64,000 bases of DNA from Leptotrichia sp. HSP-536 (GTDB lineage: Bacteria > Fusobacteriota > Fusobacteriia > Fusobacteriales > Leptotrichiaceae). A program made the position numbers and the translations under genes. Shown here in pieces: positions 36,107 to 45,308 of this stretch. The stretch is taken from positions 2,046,001 through 2,110,000 of the forward strand of contig NZ_CP165647.1 of the NCBI RefSeq assembly GCF_041199985.1. The letters are read 5' to 3'. The notes under the pieces were generated by a model. The model searched no databases. It was not told the DNA's origin and saw only the letters and a program-made list of their open reading frames with translations. Each line of letters begins with the position of its first letter. Positions within the stretch are counted from its first letter, which is position 1.

Positions 36107-36547
36107 ATGAAAAAAATATTATTAATGGCAATAATGTTGATAATGTCGACTATCGGATTAGCTGCGAATAAAGTTATAAATCAAACTTATGAAGGAGATT
36201 ACATCAGATCAACAAATACGTTTGTTTATGAAAAAGACAATTTAGTTTTTCCAAACAAAGTACTTAATTATACAGTAAAAGATGATACTGGATTAATGGA
36301 TCAGATTTATAATTTTATAGGACAGAAATATGGTGTAACTGATGAAGATTCTGTTGTATTTAATATTCAGGGAACTGTTTCAAAAGATAATGTTTTGACA
36401 GTAAAAAAAATAATTAATTATAGAATTCCTGAGCATAGATTACATCCATCAGATACTTCTACTACTTCTGTTCCATCAACAGATACTGAGAGTAGTTCAC
36501 AACAGGAAGATACTGAAATTACTAATGATTCTGATTCTTCAAATTAA
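36107..36547 (+). CDS. Small secreted protein with Ser/Thr/Asp-rich tail
   Basis: A 146-residue protein with a signal peptide (about residues 1-19, ending GLAA). The middle (about 20-115) looks like a compact beta-rich domain. The last 35 residues are low-complexity (STTSVPSTDTESSSQQEDTE) and probably disordered or surface-exposed. No family is recognised. It is third in a run with fabG and rnhA (25-base gap) and has a strong GAGGAGG ribosome site, ending at the terminator at 36567-36615. Confidence 0.6.
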   Translation: MKKILLMAIMLIMSTIGLAANKVINQTYEGDYIRSTNTFVYEKDNLVFPNKVLNYTVKDDTGLMDQIYNFIGQKYGVTDEDSVVFNIQGTVSKDNVLTVKKIINYRIPEHRLHPSDTSTTSVPSTDTESSSQQEDTEITNDSDSSN

Positions 36548-36566
36548 AAACTCAAATTTGAATTTT

Positions 36567-36615
36567 AAAGAAACTTTTTGATAATTTTTATTATTAAATT
36601 AAGTTTCTTTTTTGT
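36567..36615 (+). terminator. Terminator of the fabG-rnhA-secreted protein run
   Basis: A 10-bp perfect stem, AAAGAAACTT (36567-36576) with AAGTTTCTTT (36601-36610), is followed by TTTG. Confidence 0.75.
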
Positions 36616-36776
36616 TTATTTAGGTAGATTAAATTATATAAAAAATTTTTAAACTCTCATTTTTCTTTAATCTTTTTATGATATACTAATTTTAGATAAA
36701 TGATGTATTTATATTAATTAGTGTGTTCTTGTTTTTTAATTACAAAATTTGAATTTATTATTTGGAGAGATATATT

Positions 36777-37052
36777 ATGATTAAAAAAATTAAATTACCG
36801 TTATTTTTAATTTTAACCTTTTTAGTATCAGCAATTATAGGTTTTTCGAACAATGGAAATTCTACATCCATTGGATTTTATTGTGTATCTGAATCAAAAA
36901 GCAATCTTTGTAATCATGAGACTACTCGTAAGATTGTGCGTAAACCTCATCCCCCTATCCATATTAGTCCTGCTACAGCAAAAAAAATTCCTGAAAAATA
37001 TACTTGTGGTGTAAAAGGTAGTGTTTCTAAGAAATGTATACGTAATCGTTAA
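36777..37052 (+). CDS. Small secreted four-cysteine protein
   Basis: A 91-residue protein with a signal peptide (about residues 1-24, ISAIIGFS-type helix). The short mature part is basic and has exactly four cysteines (FYCVS, NLCNH, YTCGV, KKCIR), which could form two disulfides, and a proline/histidine stretch (KPHPPIHISP). ATG 36777 is chosen because GGAGAG lies at the right distance; the earlier in-frame ATG overlaps it. No family is recognised. Size and layout recall small exported peptides such as bacteriocin-like or envelope-binding factors, which is only a suggestion. Confidence 0.55.
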   Translation: MIKKIKLPLFLILTFLVSAIIGFSNNGNSTSIGFYCVSESKSNLCNHETTRKIVRKPHPPIHISPATAKKIPEKYTCGVKGSVSKKCIRNR

Positions 37053-37060
37053 TTTATAAA

Positions 37061-37140
37061 ATGTGCTAAAAATACTATTTTTTGATTTTAAGAAAAATCA
37101 TTAAAGTTTATTATTTTAATGCTTTTTAAACACGTCCTAA
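37061..37140. repeat. Family B repeat, shortened copy
   Basis: The stretch TATTTTTTGATTTTAAGAAAAATCATTAAA...TTTTTAAACACGTCCTAA parallels the right half of the element at 1025-1176. The left part is deleted. It lies immediately after the four-cysteine protein gene. Confidence 0.4.
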
Positions 37141-37378
37141 ATAAAAAAATAATGACTGCTATTTTTATGGCAGCCATTTTCGCTAATTCACTTTTAAATA
37201 ATTTCAGGTACTTATTCAGATTTTTAGAAATAAATCAAAAATTATATTATTATCATTTGTTATAGGAAAAATATTTTTTTCTAATTTAGTAAGAGATATC
37301 AGCATATCACTTTTACTATGTTTTAAGTGTTGTACTTGATTCTACAATACGCCCTTTAGATAAAAAATAAAGTTATAG
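37141..37378. other. Non-coding gap upstream of dapH
   Basis: It holds an imperfect hairpin AATGACTGC/GCAGCCATT (37151-37177) and otherwise AT-rich sequence. I looked for a lysine riboswitch before dapH and saw none of its conserved helices. Confidence 0.35.
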
Positions 37379-37407
37379 TTGTAAAAATTATAAAAAAATG
37401 ATAAAAT
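37379..37407 (+). promoter_or_regulatory. Predicted promoter of dapH
   Basis: -35 TTGTAA (37379-37384) and -10 TAAAAT (37402-37407) are 17 bases apart, about 110 bases before the start codon. Confidence 0.45.
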
Positions 37408-37517
37408 ACGAAAAGTATGTTAATTTGGAAGTTATAATTTTAGTAAATATAAAAATAAATTAGGAATTGTAACTATATAGATAAATTGTTATACAATTAA
37501 AAAAATGGAGGAGTGAA

Positions 37518-38216
37518 ATGACAGAATTAGAAAAATCAAAGGCGATTATTCAATACATTGCCGATGCAAAAAAGACAACGCCTGTAGAACTTTATACAGA
37601 TGAAGAAATTAAAAATGCTTATTCCTGTAAAGTAATCGGAAAAGAAGGGGTAAAAATTGTATTCGGCGATTGGGAAGAAATTGAGAAAATTATTAATGAA
37701 AATAATTTGACTAATTATTACTTGAAAAACGATAGAAGAAATTCTGGTGTGCCTATGCTTGACATCAAAAATATTAATGCAAGAATTGAGCCGGGAGTAT
37801 TTATACGTGATAAAGTAAGCATTGGGGACAGAGCCGTTATTATGATGGGTGCTGTAATAAATATTGGTGCTGAAATTGGCGAAGGGACAATGATTGATAT
37901 GAACGTTGTACTTGGTGGACGTGCGAAAGTTGGAAAAAATTGCCACATTGGAGCAGGAGCAGTGCTTGCAGGAGTTATTGAGCCGCCATCAGCAGATCCA
38001 GTAGTTATTGAAGATGACGTTGTTGTTGGAGCAAATGCAGTTGTGCTGGAAGGTGTAAGAGTAGGAAAAGGTTCGGTTGTTGCAGCTGGAGCTATTGTTA
38101 CGGAAAATGTGCCTGAAGGTGTAGTTGTAGCTGGGACGCCCGCAAGAATTATAAAAGGCGTGGATGCAAAAACTGCTTCAAAGACAGAATTAGTTGATGC
38201 ACTTAGAAATATTTAA
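37518..38216 (+). CDS. dapH: 2,3,4,5-tetrahydropyridine-2,6-dicarboxylate N-acetyltransferase
   Basis: A 232-residue enzyme of the acetylated diaminopimelate/lysine pathway. An N-terminal alpha domain (about residues 1-85) is followed by a left-handed beta-helix of hexapeptide repeats (IGDRAVIMMGAVINIGAEIG, VGKNCHIGAGAVLAGV). The family-specific EPPSADPVVIEDDVVVGANAVVLEGV marks the DapH (N-acetyl) type. The consensus GGAGGAG ribosome site supports the start. The product is needed for peptidoglycan cross-link precursors. It stands alone; other dap genes are outside the window. Confidence 0.92.
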   Translation: MTELEKSKAIIQYIADAKKTTPVELYTDEEIKNAYSCKVIGKEGVKIVFGDWEEIEKIINENNLTNYYLKNDRRNSGVPMLDIKNINARIEPGVFIRDKVSIGDRAVIMMGAVINIGAEIGEGTMIDMNVVLGGRAKVGKNCHIGAGAVLAGVIEPPSADPVVIEDDVVVGANAVVLEGVRVGKGSVVAAGAIVTENVPEGVVVAGTPARIIKGVDAKTASKTELVDALRNI

Positions 38217-38381
38217 TTATGCTACAAAAAATCTGATAAAAAAGACATTATTAAAATTTTTTACACAACTTTATAAGTGAAATCAAATTTGAAAATGATA
38301 AAATAACTTATAAGCGATTATTTTAACAAAGTTTAGCAATAAATCTCTGACTTCTGTGAATGTGGATGAATTGCCAAAATA

Positions 38382-38410
38382 TTGATAAAATAATAAAAAT
38401 ATAGTATAAT
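38382..38410 (+). promoter_or_regulatory. Strong sigma-70-type promoter before the TPR protein gene
   Basis: -35 TTGATA (38382-38387) and -10 TATAAT (38405-38410) have an ideal 17-base spacer. Transcription should start near 38417, at the 5' edge of the structured leader. Confidence 0.65.
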
Positions 38411-38416
38411 AATATT

Positions 38417-38495
38417 ATTACAGGGTAGGAACTATCCGTAGAGCCTTCTAAATATATAAACATTAGTTTATAGTTCGTAGGAAGTTCCCTTTTTC
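38417..38495 (+). ncRNA. Candidate structured leader, attenuator or small RNA
   Basis: Starting at the expected transcription start, GGAACT (38428-38433) pairs with AGTTCC (38483-38488). The inner pairing CTTC..TA with TA.GAAG encloses a perfect 7-bp hairpin, TATAAAC-ATTA-GTTTATA (38455-38472). The fold is followed by CTTTTTC, so it can act as a terminator. The TPR gene starts 50 bases later with its own AGGAGG. This suits a conditional terminator or a separate RNA of about 75 nucleotides. No known riboswitch class was recognised. Confidence 0.45.
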
Positions 38496-38544
38496 ATAAA
38501 TGGGAGTAGTTCATTTTAAAAAGGATAAATAATTAGGAGGAAAA

Positions 38545-39687
38545 ATGAAGAAATTATTACTAATAGGAGCAATCTTAGTAACAGGAGCAATTTCGTTTGC
38601 TGATGCAAAATCAGATTATGAAAATGCTATAAAATTATCACAAGAGAAAAAAATTCCAGAAGCGATAAAAGTACTGGAAGGACTGGCAAAAGGAACTGAC
38701 GCTACTTATACACCAAAAGCAAATCTTGAATTAGGAGGTTATTATTTTCAAAATAAAGAGATAGCTAAAAGTAAAACTTATTTGCAGGCAGCTTGGGGAA
38801 ATGGAAAAACTACAACGCCTGAAACTGTCGAAGCTGCAAGATTATTATATTTAGTTGGAATTCTAGAAAAAAATAAAAAGGATGCTGAAAAATATATTCT
38901 TTGGTCAGATGAAAAATCGGGAGGAACAAATGCAGATATCGCATCAAGTTTAATTATTTTCTATTTTGATAACAATGAGCAAACAAAAGGAACAGCTAGA
39001 TACAACAAAGTGCTACAATCTTCAGACAAAGATTTCGTAGCAGAAGTAGATTATAACATCGGACAATATTATTTAACAAAAAATAATAATGTACAAGCTA
39101 AATCATACTTAGAAAAAGCCTATACAGGGGCAACTAGCCGTGTAAATGGAGCAGGACTTTTACTATCAAATATTGCTATTGCAGAAAATAATCCTGCACA
39201 AGCAGAAAAATATTTACTAGAAATGGATACAGCTGCAAAAAGTAAAAATGCACAAATTTTAGGAATGCTAGGAACATACTACTTACGACAAAAAAATAAT
39301 GCAAAAGCTGAAGAATACTTAACAAAAATACTAGCTGTAGAACCTAAAAATGTGAGTGCAAAAATATTATTGCTAGGAATTTATGACACTCAAAATAATA
39401 CTGCGAAACTAAATTCAATTTACAATCAGTTAAAATCAGCTACACCTAAAATTACTAATAAACAAATTGGAATTTATTTTGCAAATATCGGAGAAGGCCC
39501 TTTATCTGAAAAGTATTTAAAAAAATCTATAAGTGAAGATAAAGATAACGAATCAAAAGTTATTTTAGGGCAAGTTTATGCAGGACAAGGTAAAAAAGCT
39601 GAAGCTGTTAAAATTTTACAAGAAGCTGTAAACAATAAAGTAAATGGAGCATCAGAAATTTTAAAAGAAGTTGAAGCAATGAAATAA
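38545..39687 (+). CDS. Exported tetratricopeptide repeat protein
   Basis: A 380-residue protein with a signal peptide (about residues 1-20, GAISFADA). The mature part is a solenoid of about nine TPR-like helix pairs, with repeated A.KYL/AK.YLEKAY and LG.YY..... patterns (for example LGMLGTYYLRQKNNAKAEEYLTK split over two helices). TPR solenoids bind protein partners; in the periplasm they often serve envelope assembly. No partner is indicated by neighbours. It has a consensus AGGAGG site, a strong promoter and a structured leader, so it may be regulated at the RNA level. Confidence 0.8.
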   Translation: MKKLLLIGAILVTGAISFADAKSDYENAIKLSQEKKIPEAIKVLEGLAKGTDATYTPKANLELGGYYFQNKEIAKSKTYLQAAWGNGKTTTPETVEAARLLYLVGILEKNKKDAEKYILWSDEKSGGTNADIASSLIIFYFDNNEQTKGTARYNKVLQSSDKDFVAEVDYNIGQYYLTKNNNVQAKSYLEKAYTGATSRVNGAGLLLSNIAIAENNPAQAEKYLLEMDTAAKSKNAQILGMLGTYYLRQKNNAKAEEYLTKILAVEPKNVSAKILLLGIYDTQNNTAKLNSIYNQLKSATPKITNKQIGIYFANIGEGPLSEKYLKKSISEDKDNESKVILGQVYAGQGKKAEAVKILQEAVNNKVNGASEILKEVEAMK

Positions 39688-39718
39688 TAAATTTTAAAAA
39701 GTAAAAATCTAATATAAT

Positions 39719-39770
39719 TAGGCAATTATTCTCCTACTTTAAAATGTTGCGGGATATTGCCTATTTTTTT
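39719..39770 (+). terminator. Terminator of the TPR protein gene
   Basis: The stem TAGGCAAT (39719-39726) pairs with ATTGCCTA (39756-39763) and is followed by TTTTTTT. Confidence 0.85.
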
Positions 39771-39796
39771 TAAAAATCTAATTTTACATAAAGGAC

Positions 39797-40897
39797 GTGA
39801 GAACAATAAAAATACAAAAAAAATTATTGATATTAAGCTTGATTCTAAGTAGTTTGACATTAAATGCGACAAAAAAAGTCTCAACATACAGTATTACTAA
39901 AAAATCTATTAATACAAACATTAAAAATACCGTAAATAGCAGCAATATAAATGAAACACATAATCAAAACAGCAAAGAAAATAATGAAATTATTATTCCC
40001 AAAGGACTAAAACCTGGAGATACCATCGGATTAATTGCACCTGCAAATTATGCTAACGAAAACAGTGCCGCAGAAGTTGAATATTTAAAAAGTCGTGGAT
40101 TCAATGTCGTTTATGGTCAATCATACTATTCTAAATGGTATGGATTCGGAGGAACTGACAGCGTTAGGGCAAAAGATATAAATGACATGTTTGAAAATCC
40201 AAATATTAATGCAATTTTTGCTGTGCGTGGTGGATATGGGGGAATTAGACTAGTAGATAAATTAAATTACGACATAATTAAAAAAAATCCTAAAATTATT
40301 TCAGGATTTAGCGACAATACGACATTATTACTGGCAATTAACGAAAAAACTGGACTTGTAACATTTCACGGTCCGATGGCAGATAATTTGAAAAATATTC
40401 CGCCTATTACTGAAAATTCTTTTAACAAGACATTTATGAGTAATCAGCCATACAACCTGCTAGAATTTGAAAATACATATTCAATTATGAAAAATGGGCG
40501 TGGAAATGGAAAAATTACTGGTGGAAATCTATCACTAATAGTCGCAACTCTTGGAACAGACCATGAAATCAATACGGATGGAAAAATATTATTTATTGAA
40601 GAAGTGAACGAACCAAGCTATCGTGTAGACAGAATGTTACAGCAGTTAAAATTGGCAGGAAAATTTGACAAGTTACAAGGAATTATCATAGGAAATTTTA
40701 GAAATCCAAAACAGTCTGATCCAACAGATATGACTATTGATGAAGTTTTTTATGATGTTTTTGGAAAATTAAACATTCCGATTATAAAAGATTTCAAATC
40801 AGGACACGTAAGACCGTTTATTGCAGTGCCAATTGGAGCAAATGCAACAATGGATACTTATAAAAAACAGATTATAATTGAAAAATCTACAAAATAA
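39797..40897 (+). CDS. Exported LD-carboxypeptidase (S66 family)
   Basis: A 366-residue enzyme that trims the terminal D-Ala from peptidoglycan tetrapeptides. A signal peptide is followed by a Ser/Asn-rich linker and the catalytic domain (about residues 70-360). That domain shows DTIGLIAPA, FAVRGGYGGIRLVDKL, the nucleophile in ISGFSDNT, the Glu-containing LFIEEVNEP and the His in KSGHVRP. Start choice is odd: the GTG at 39797 is only two bases from AAGG, whereas an ATA at 39806 would have ideal spacing. Exported location contrasts with the cytoplasmic LdcA of E. coli, so it would act on mature wall. Confidence 0.83.
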   Translation: MRTIKIQKKLLILSLILSSLTLNATKKVSTYSITKKSINTNIKNTVNSSNINETHNQNSKENNEIIIPKGLKPGDTIGLIAPANYANENSAAEVEYLKSRGFNVVYGQSYYSKWYGFGGTDSVRAKDINDMFENPNINAIFAVRGGYGGIRLVDKLNYDIIKKNPKIISGFSDNTTLLLAINEKTGLVTFHGPMADNLKNIPPITENSFNKTFMSNQPYNLLEFENTYSIMKNGRGNGKITGGNLSLIVATLGTDHEINTDGKILFIEEVNEPSYRVDRMLQQLKLAGKFDKLQGIIIGNFRNPKQSDPTDMTIDEVFYDVFGKLNIPIIKDFKSGHVRPFIAVPIGANATMDTYKKQIIIEKSTK

Positions 40898-41064
40898 ACT
40901 TTTTATTTATATATTTTTGAAATAATTTGAAAAAAGACTTGTTTTTACAGAGATTTAGGAGTAAAATATAGTAGAGAGAAGGGTAAATAAGAAAAATAAA
41001 AAATGAAGAAAAAGTTGTGTATGAATATTTATTGGGAAATTAAATGATAATGTAAAACTTTGGG

Positions 41065-41093
41065 AAAGAGATGGTTTTTGGCCATCTCTTTTG
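41065..41093 (+). terminator. Terminator between the LD-carboxypeptidase and aroC genes
   Basis: A 10-bp perfect stem, AAAGAGATGG (41065-41074) with CCATCTCTTT (41082-41091), is followed by TTG. The genes on either side converge on it. Confidence 0.75.
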
Positions 41094-41131
41094 ATTATTA
41101 TAATTTATTATTTTCGTATTAAAGAAAATAT

Positions 41132-42232
41132 CTATAATTTTCCATATTTTTTCTTTTCTAGTACTCTATCCAAAATTACAATCGCCGTAGCCGCCTCCAA
41201 CACTGGCACAACTCTTGGCACTATTATTGGGTCATGTCTTCCATGAACTTCCAAAATATCATTTTGTTTCGTTTCAAGGTTCACCGTTTTTTGTGCTTTT
41301 TCAATCGAAGCTGTCGGCTTTATTGCTACTTTGAATGAAATTGGCATTCCAGTCGTTATTCCGCCTATAATTCCTCCATTATTATTTGTAAATGATTTTA
41401 TATTTCCATTTTCATCAAAAAACATTTCATCATTTGCCTCGTATCCCGTCATTTTCGTAATCCCAAAACCTGCTCCAAATTCTATTCCCTTTGTAGCTGG
41501 CACCGAAAAAATCATTCTTGAAAGCTCGCTTTCCATTGATTCAAAATATGGATCTCCTATTCCCGCAGGAAGTCCTGTAACCATAAGTTCCACAATTCCA
41601 CCAAGTGAATCCTTTTCTTTACTAGTTTTTTCCACAGCCTTCTCAATTTTTTCCACAATTTCCTCATTCAAGACAGGCAAAGTCATATTTCTCAATTTCT
41701 CAATATTTTCCTCTGTAATATCACTTTCCACAAAGTCCCTGTCTTCAATATCCTTTACTGATTTGATATGTGCTGCAATTAAAATTCCTTGCTCCTTCAA
41801 AATCTGTTTTGCAATCGCTCCAGCAAATACCAGCGAAGCTGTTATCCTTCCAGAAAAATGTCCACTTCCACGAATATCATTAAATCCGTTATACCGGTTA
41901 AATCCGCTCCAATCTGCATGTCCTGGTCTTGGCTTTCTTTTCAATTCACTGTAATCCTTTGAACGCTGATTTGAATTTCTAATAATCATTGCAAGTGGCG
42001 TTCCAGTCGTCTTTCCATCAAAAAATCCACTTAAAATCTCAAATTCATCTTTTTCCACTCTAGGCGTTGTCAATTTAGACCTTCCTGGCGCTCTTCTTCT
42101 CATTTCCTGTGAGATAAATTCCAAATCTAGTTTTGTTCCTGCGGGAATTCCGTCAATATTTATTCCTAATGCGCTACCATGTGATTCACCAAAAATTGAA
42201 ATTTTATAGTTTTTTCCAAAATTTGCTGCCAT
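41132..42232 (-). CDS. aroC: Chorismate synthase
   Basis: A 366-residue FMN-dependent enzyme that converts EPSP to chorismate, the last shikimate-pathway step. Motifs: GESHGSALGINIDGIPAG at the N-terminus, RRRAPGRSKLTTPR, GRPRPGHADWSG-type KPRPGHADWSGFNRYN, RGSGHFSGRITA, and the C-terminal EVHGRHDPIIVPRVVPVLEA. The ATG has a GGAGGAGT site. It is last in the minus-strand aromatic block, 172 bases after the broken esterase, and may have its own promoter. Confidence 0.97.
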   Translation of the reverse strand: MAANFGKNYKISIFGESHGSALGINIDGIPAGTKLDLEFISQEMRRRAPGRSKLTTPRVEKDEFEILSGFFDGKTTGTPLAMIIRNSNQRSKDYSELKRKPRPGHADWSGFNRYNGFNDIRGSGHFSGRITASLVFAGAIAKQILKEQGILIAAHIKSVKDIEDRDFVESDITEENIEKLRNMTLPVLNEEIVEKIEKAVEKTSKEKDSLGGIVELMVTGLPAGIGDPYFESMESELSRMIFSVPATKGIEFGAGFGITKMTGYEANDEMFFDENGNIKSFTNNNGGIIGGITTGMPISFKVAIKPTASIEKAQKTVNLETKQNDILEVHGRHDPIIVPRVVPVLEAATAIVILDRVLEKKKYGKL

Positions 42233-42404
42233 TTCTTTACTCCTCCTATTCTATGAAAATTATAAAAAAATGATTTTTATTTTTTTACCAATTTTTCTTT
42301 ATTATATCAAAAAAATTTTACAATACTTTAAAAATTTAATTTTTCACTTTACATCCATTTTTACTAATATCAATCTTTATTTACAACTTTTAAAATTAAA
42401 AGCT

Positions 42405-43884
42405 CTATTTTTCAGCTTTTATTAAATCATTATAATTTTTAACTTTTTTCTTGTCTTCTTTTGAAAGTAAATTATATAATTTACGAATCATTTCCACATA
42501 TGATTTTTTCGTATATGTCTCCCCTGTACGTTTGTTTAATACTATTTTTTCAGCATTTGGAATATCACTTATTAATTTACTCACAACATCATATGGTTTC
42601 CAATTCTCGATGTAAGTATCACTTTTTCTGGCAACTGATTGAATCATTTTCTGGAGAACGTGCCGGTGCACCATTATTCTGAAATTCTTTATTATAGTTA
42701 TTAGACCATTGAGAGCCTAAAATTGCTACACCTGCAAAAAAATTATCTCTTTGTGCCGCCATATTCAAAAGAAGCATACCACCCATAGATTGTCCAGTCC
42801 CATAAATACGGCTTTCATTAATATACCCTTTATATTCCTTCAAAACAGAATCTAGAAGTTCCCAAATAGCTGTATTTGCTTCACTTGAAGAAACAACATC
42901 ATTTGTAGAACGACGACTTTCTTCAACTTGTGGAACAATAATTATTGCTGGATTTTTATCTTGAAGTTCTTTACTTGCCATTTTTGCAGCCGCTTTTGTA
43001 GAAGTAAGCGAAGCCATTGGGTCAGTATCATTCGCACCTGCATGTTCCATATGCAGAATAACCGAAATATTTCCTTTATTTTTTTCTAAAACTTCTGTAT
43101 TTGGAACATAAATTGCATAAGGCATTTCAAAGTCCTCATATTTTCCAGTATATTCACTATATGCCTTAGTAGCTTTAAATCCTCCATTTCCAATATAATG
43201 TATTTTCCATCCGCTATTTTTATCAAATTCCGGCAAGATAATTTTATTTTTATCTGCTGTAATTACTGTTTTTGTAACAGTTTCTCCTGTTGGTCTTGTC
43301 TGCGTTTCTTCTGATAAAGTATAATTTGAAACTTCTTTTGTTCCTGCAGTAATTTTTCCATTTTTCCCAGTAATTTCCCCTATCTGTTTTACACCGGCCA
43401 TCATTGTGCTCGTATAGGATAAATTCTGTCCCATAAGCATATATGCTGTATTCACTTCAATAATAACATATTTTCCTTCTTTAATACCTCCATTTTTAGA
43501 GATTTCCGGCTTGTTATTGACATAAACTTTCGTGATTTGTCCTTCATTTCCTTTTAAACTGTCTTTATCAAGTTCTATTGTCTTCTCAAATCCATCTTGT
43601 TTTTCAGTATAAATGGCATAGTCTATTATTTCATAGTCATTTTTGTCCACAGAAATCGCCTTAATATCTTGATTGTATTCAACAATAATTGCTGAAGTTT
43701 TCGCACCTTCCAAATCAACAAACCCATAAGATTTTACATCCATAATAGCACTATCAGCAGAAATTGATTTTACTATTTTACTTTTACTTGTAGTTTTTGC
43801 AACAGAAATCGTATTAAACCCCATTCCTGCTAAAAATAAAGCCATCAGTCCAAAATAGAATTTCTTTTTATAATTTAATTTCAT
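42405..43884 (-). pseudogene. Frameshifted exported alpha/beta-hydrolase (PHB-depolymerase/prolyl-oligopeptidase-like)
   Basis: The first frame (43884 to 42619) encodes a signal peptide and an N-terminal beta domain. An esterase domain with IYGTGQSMGGMLLLNMAAQR follows, the GxSxGG nucleophile elbow. It then stops at TGA 42619-42621. The reading continues in the +1 frame (WKPYDVVSKLISDIPNAEK...) to 42405, and removing one base, for example in AAAAA at 42623-42627, would join them into 492 residues. The C-terminal part contains no histidine, so the catalytic triad looks incomplete even if repaired. It sits 30 bases after aroA. Probably non-functional. Confidence 0.7.
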
Positions 43885-43914
43885 GAATTTTCCTCCATTT
43901 TTTATTTCTAAATT

Positions 43915-45216
43915 CTACTTCTCAATAGCTTCAATCTCTCCACCCATTCTCACAAAATCATCCCAGAAATGCGGATAAGATTTTCTGACACTTTCAGCCT
44001 CTTCCAGAATTATTTCCTTTTCACATCTTGTTGAAGCAATCGCAAGCGACATTGCAATTCTGTGGTCATTCCATGCATTTACTGTAACTCCACCTCTAAA
44101 TCCTTCTACACCTTGAATAATTAAGCTGTCCCCTTCCTCAGCCACATTCGCTCCAAGTTTATTCAGTTCAGTCTTTATTGAAGTTATTCTATCCGATTCT
44201 TTTATTCTAAGCCTTTCCCCATTGATAATCCGAGTTTCTCCTTCACTCAAGGCCCCCAACACCGTCAAAATCGGCGCAATATCAGGACATTGGGAAATAT
44301 CAATTACTGTTCCCTTAGTTTTAGAAGGCTTAACAATTAAATAATCATAAAAAATTTCAAGTTTTGCCCCCATTCTTTCAACAATTTCAATAATTTCCCT
44401 GTCACCTTGCAACGAATTTTTATTCACATGAAGACATTTTATTTCATTATCCCTATTTGCCGAGATTATCCCCGCAACAATCCAGAATGCCACTTGCGAA
44501 TAATCCCCCTCAACAGTATAATCAAATGGCTTATAAATCTGATTTCCCCTTATATCGAAACTCTTATAGTCATTGTTCATAATCTCAATTCCTGCCAGTT
44601 TCAATATTTCCAACGTCAAATCAATATATCCTTTAGATTCCAAATTTTTATTAATAATCAATTTTGAATCGCCATCAAGAAGTGGCAAAGCATATAAAAG
44701 TCCCGTAATAAACTGTGAACTAATATTCCCGTCAATCTCATAATTTCCAGGCTTCAATTTTCCCTTCACTTCAAGCGGTAACTTTCCATTCTCATTCTTA
44801 TAAAAAATCTCCTGCTCATCAAAAATCCTATAATAAGAATCAAGCGGCCTATCCACCAACTTCCCTTTTCCATCGAAAATCAGTTCATTTTCATTTGTAA
44901 TCCCAATCGGTATCAAAAACCTGATTGTAGATCCCGACTCATTACATTGTACATATTTATCTTTTGGAACAACTTTTTCGCTATTTCCGACAATTTCAAG
45001 AGAACTTTCCTCTCGATTAATTTTCGCTCCCCAATTTTCCATAATATCCGTAGTTGTTGTAATATCCACAGAAAATTTTAAATTATCAATTTTAGACTTT
45101 CGATTATCCTTACCTTCAGCCAATGCCGCCGCAATTACTGCTCTGTGGGAGTAGCTTTTTGATGGCGGGATTTCTATTGTACCGTTTAATGTGCTTGGTT
45201 TTATTTTTATTTTCAT
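43915..45216 (-). CDS. aroA: 3-phosphoshikimate 1-carboxyvinyltransferase (EPSP synthase)
   Basis: A 433-residue enzyme joining shikimate-3-phosphate and PEP. Motifs: TIEIPPSKSYSHRAVIAAALAEG with the PEP-binding lysine, CNESGSTIRFLIPI, KGKLVDRPLDSYY, GNISSQFITGLLYALP, and the C-terminal RIKESDRITSIKTEL and NDHRIAMSLAIA. The ATG at 45216 follows AAGGAGAAAAAATTT; an in-frame extension of 39 residues is rejected. The SGST..R segment lacks the familiar NAGTA-type sequence (reads CNESGSTIRF), as in several divergent EPSP synthases. Confidence 0.96.
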   Translation of the reverse strand: MKIKIKPSTLNGTIEIPPSKSYSHRAVIAAALAEGKDNRKSKIDNLKFSVDITTTTDIMENWGAKINREESSLEIVGNSEKVVPKDKYVQCNESGSTIRFLIPIGITNENELIFDGKGKLVDRPLDSYYRIFDEQEIFYKNENGKLPLEVKGKLKPGNYEIDGNISSQFITGLLYALPLLDGDSKLIINKNLESKGYIDLTLEILKLAGIEIMNNDYKSFDIRGNQIYKPFDYTVEGDYSQVAFWIVAGIISANRDNEIKCLHVNKNSLQGDREIIEIVERMGAKLEIFYDYLIVKPSKTKGTVIDISQCPDIAPILTVLGALSEGETRIINGERLRIKESDRITSIKTELNKLGANVAEEGDSLIIQGVEGFRGGVTVNAWNDHRIAMSLAIASTRCEKEIILEEAESVRKSYPHFWDDFVRMGGEIEAIEK

Positions 45217-45308
45217 AAATTTTTTCTCCTTATTATAAAATTTCCTTTCATTAGGATTTGAAGTTCTACTTAATTTTACTATAATATTACCAACTAAATT
45301 TGAATTAA

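Noticed and set aside
37141..37517. A lysine riboswitch upstream of dapH
   Set aside because: The conserved multi-helix core is not visible; only one weak hairpin and a promoter are seen.
41331..41954. A 207-codon open frame antisense to aroC
   Set aside because: It lies wholly within the highly conserved chorismate synthase gene, has Ser/Ile/Phe-rich composition typical of antisense frames, and no ribosome site.
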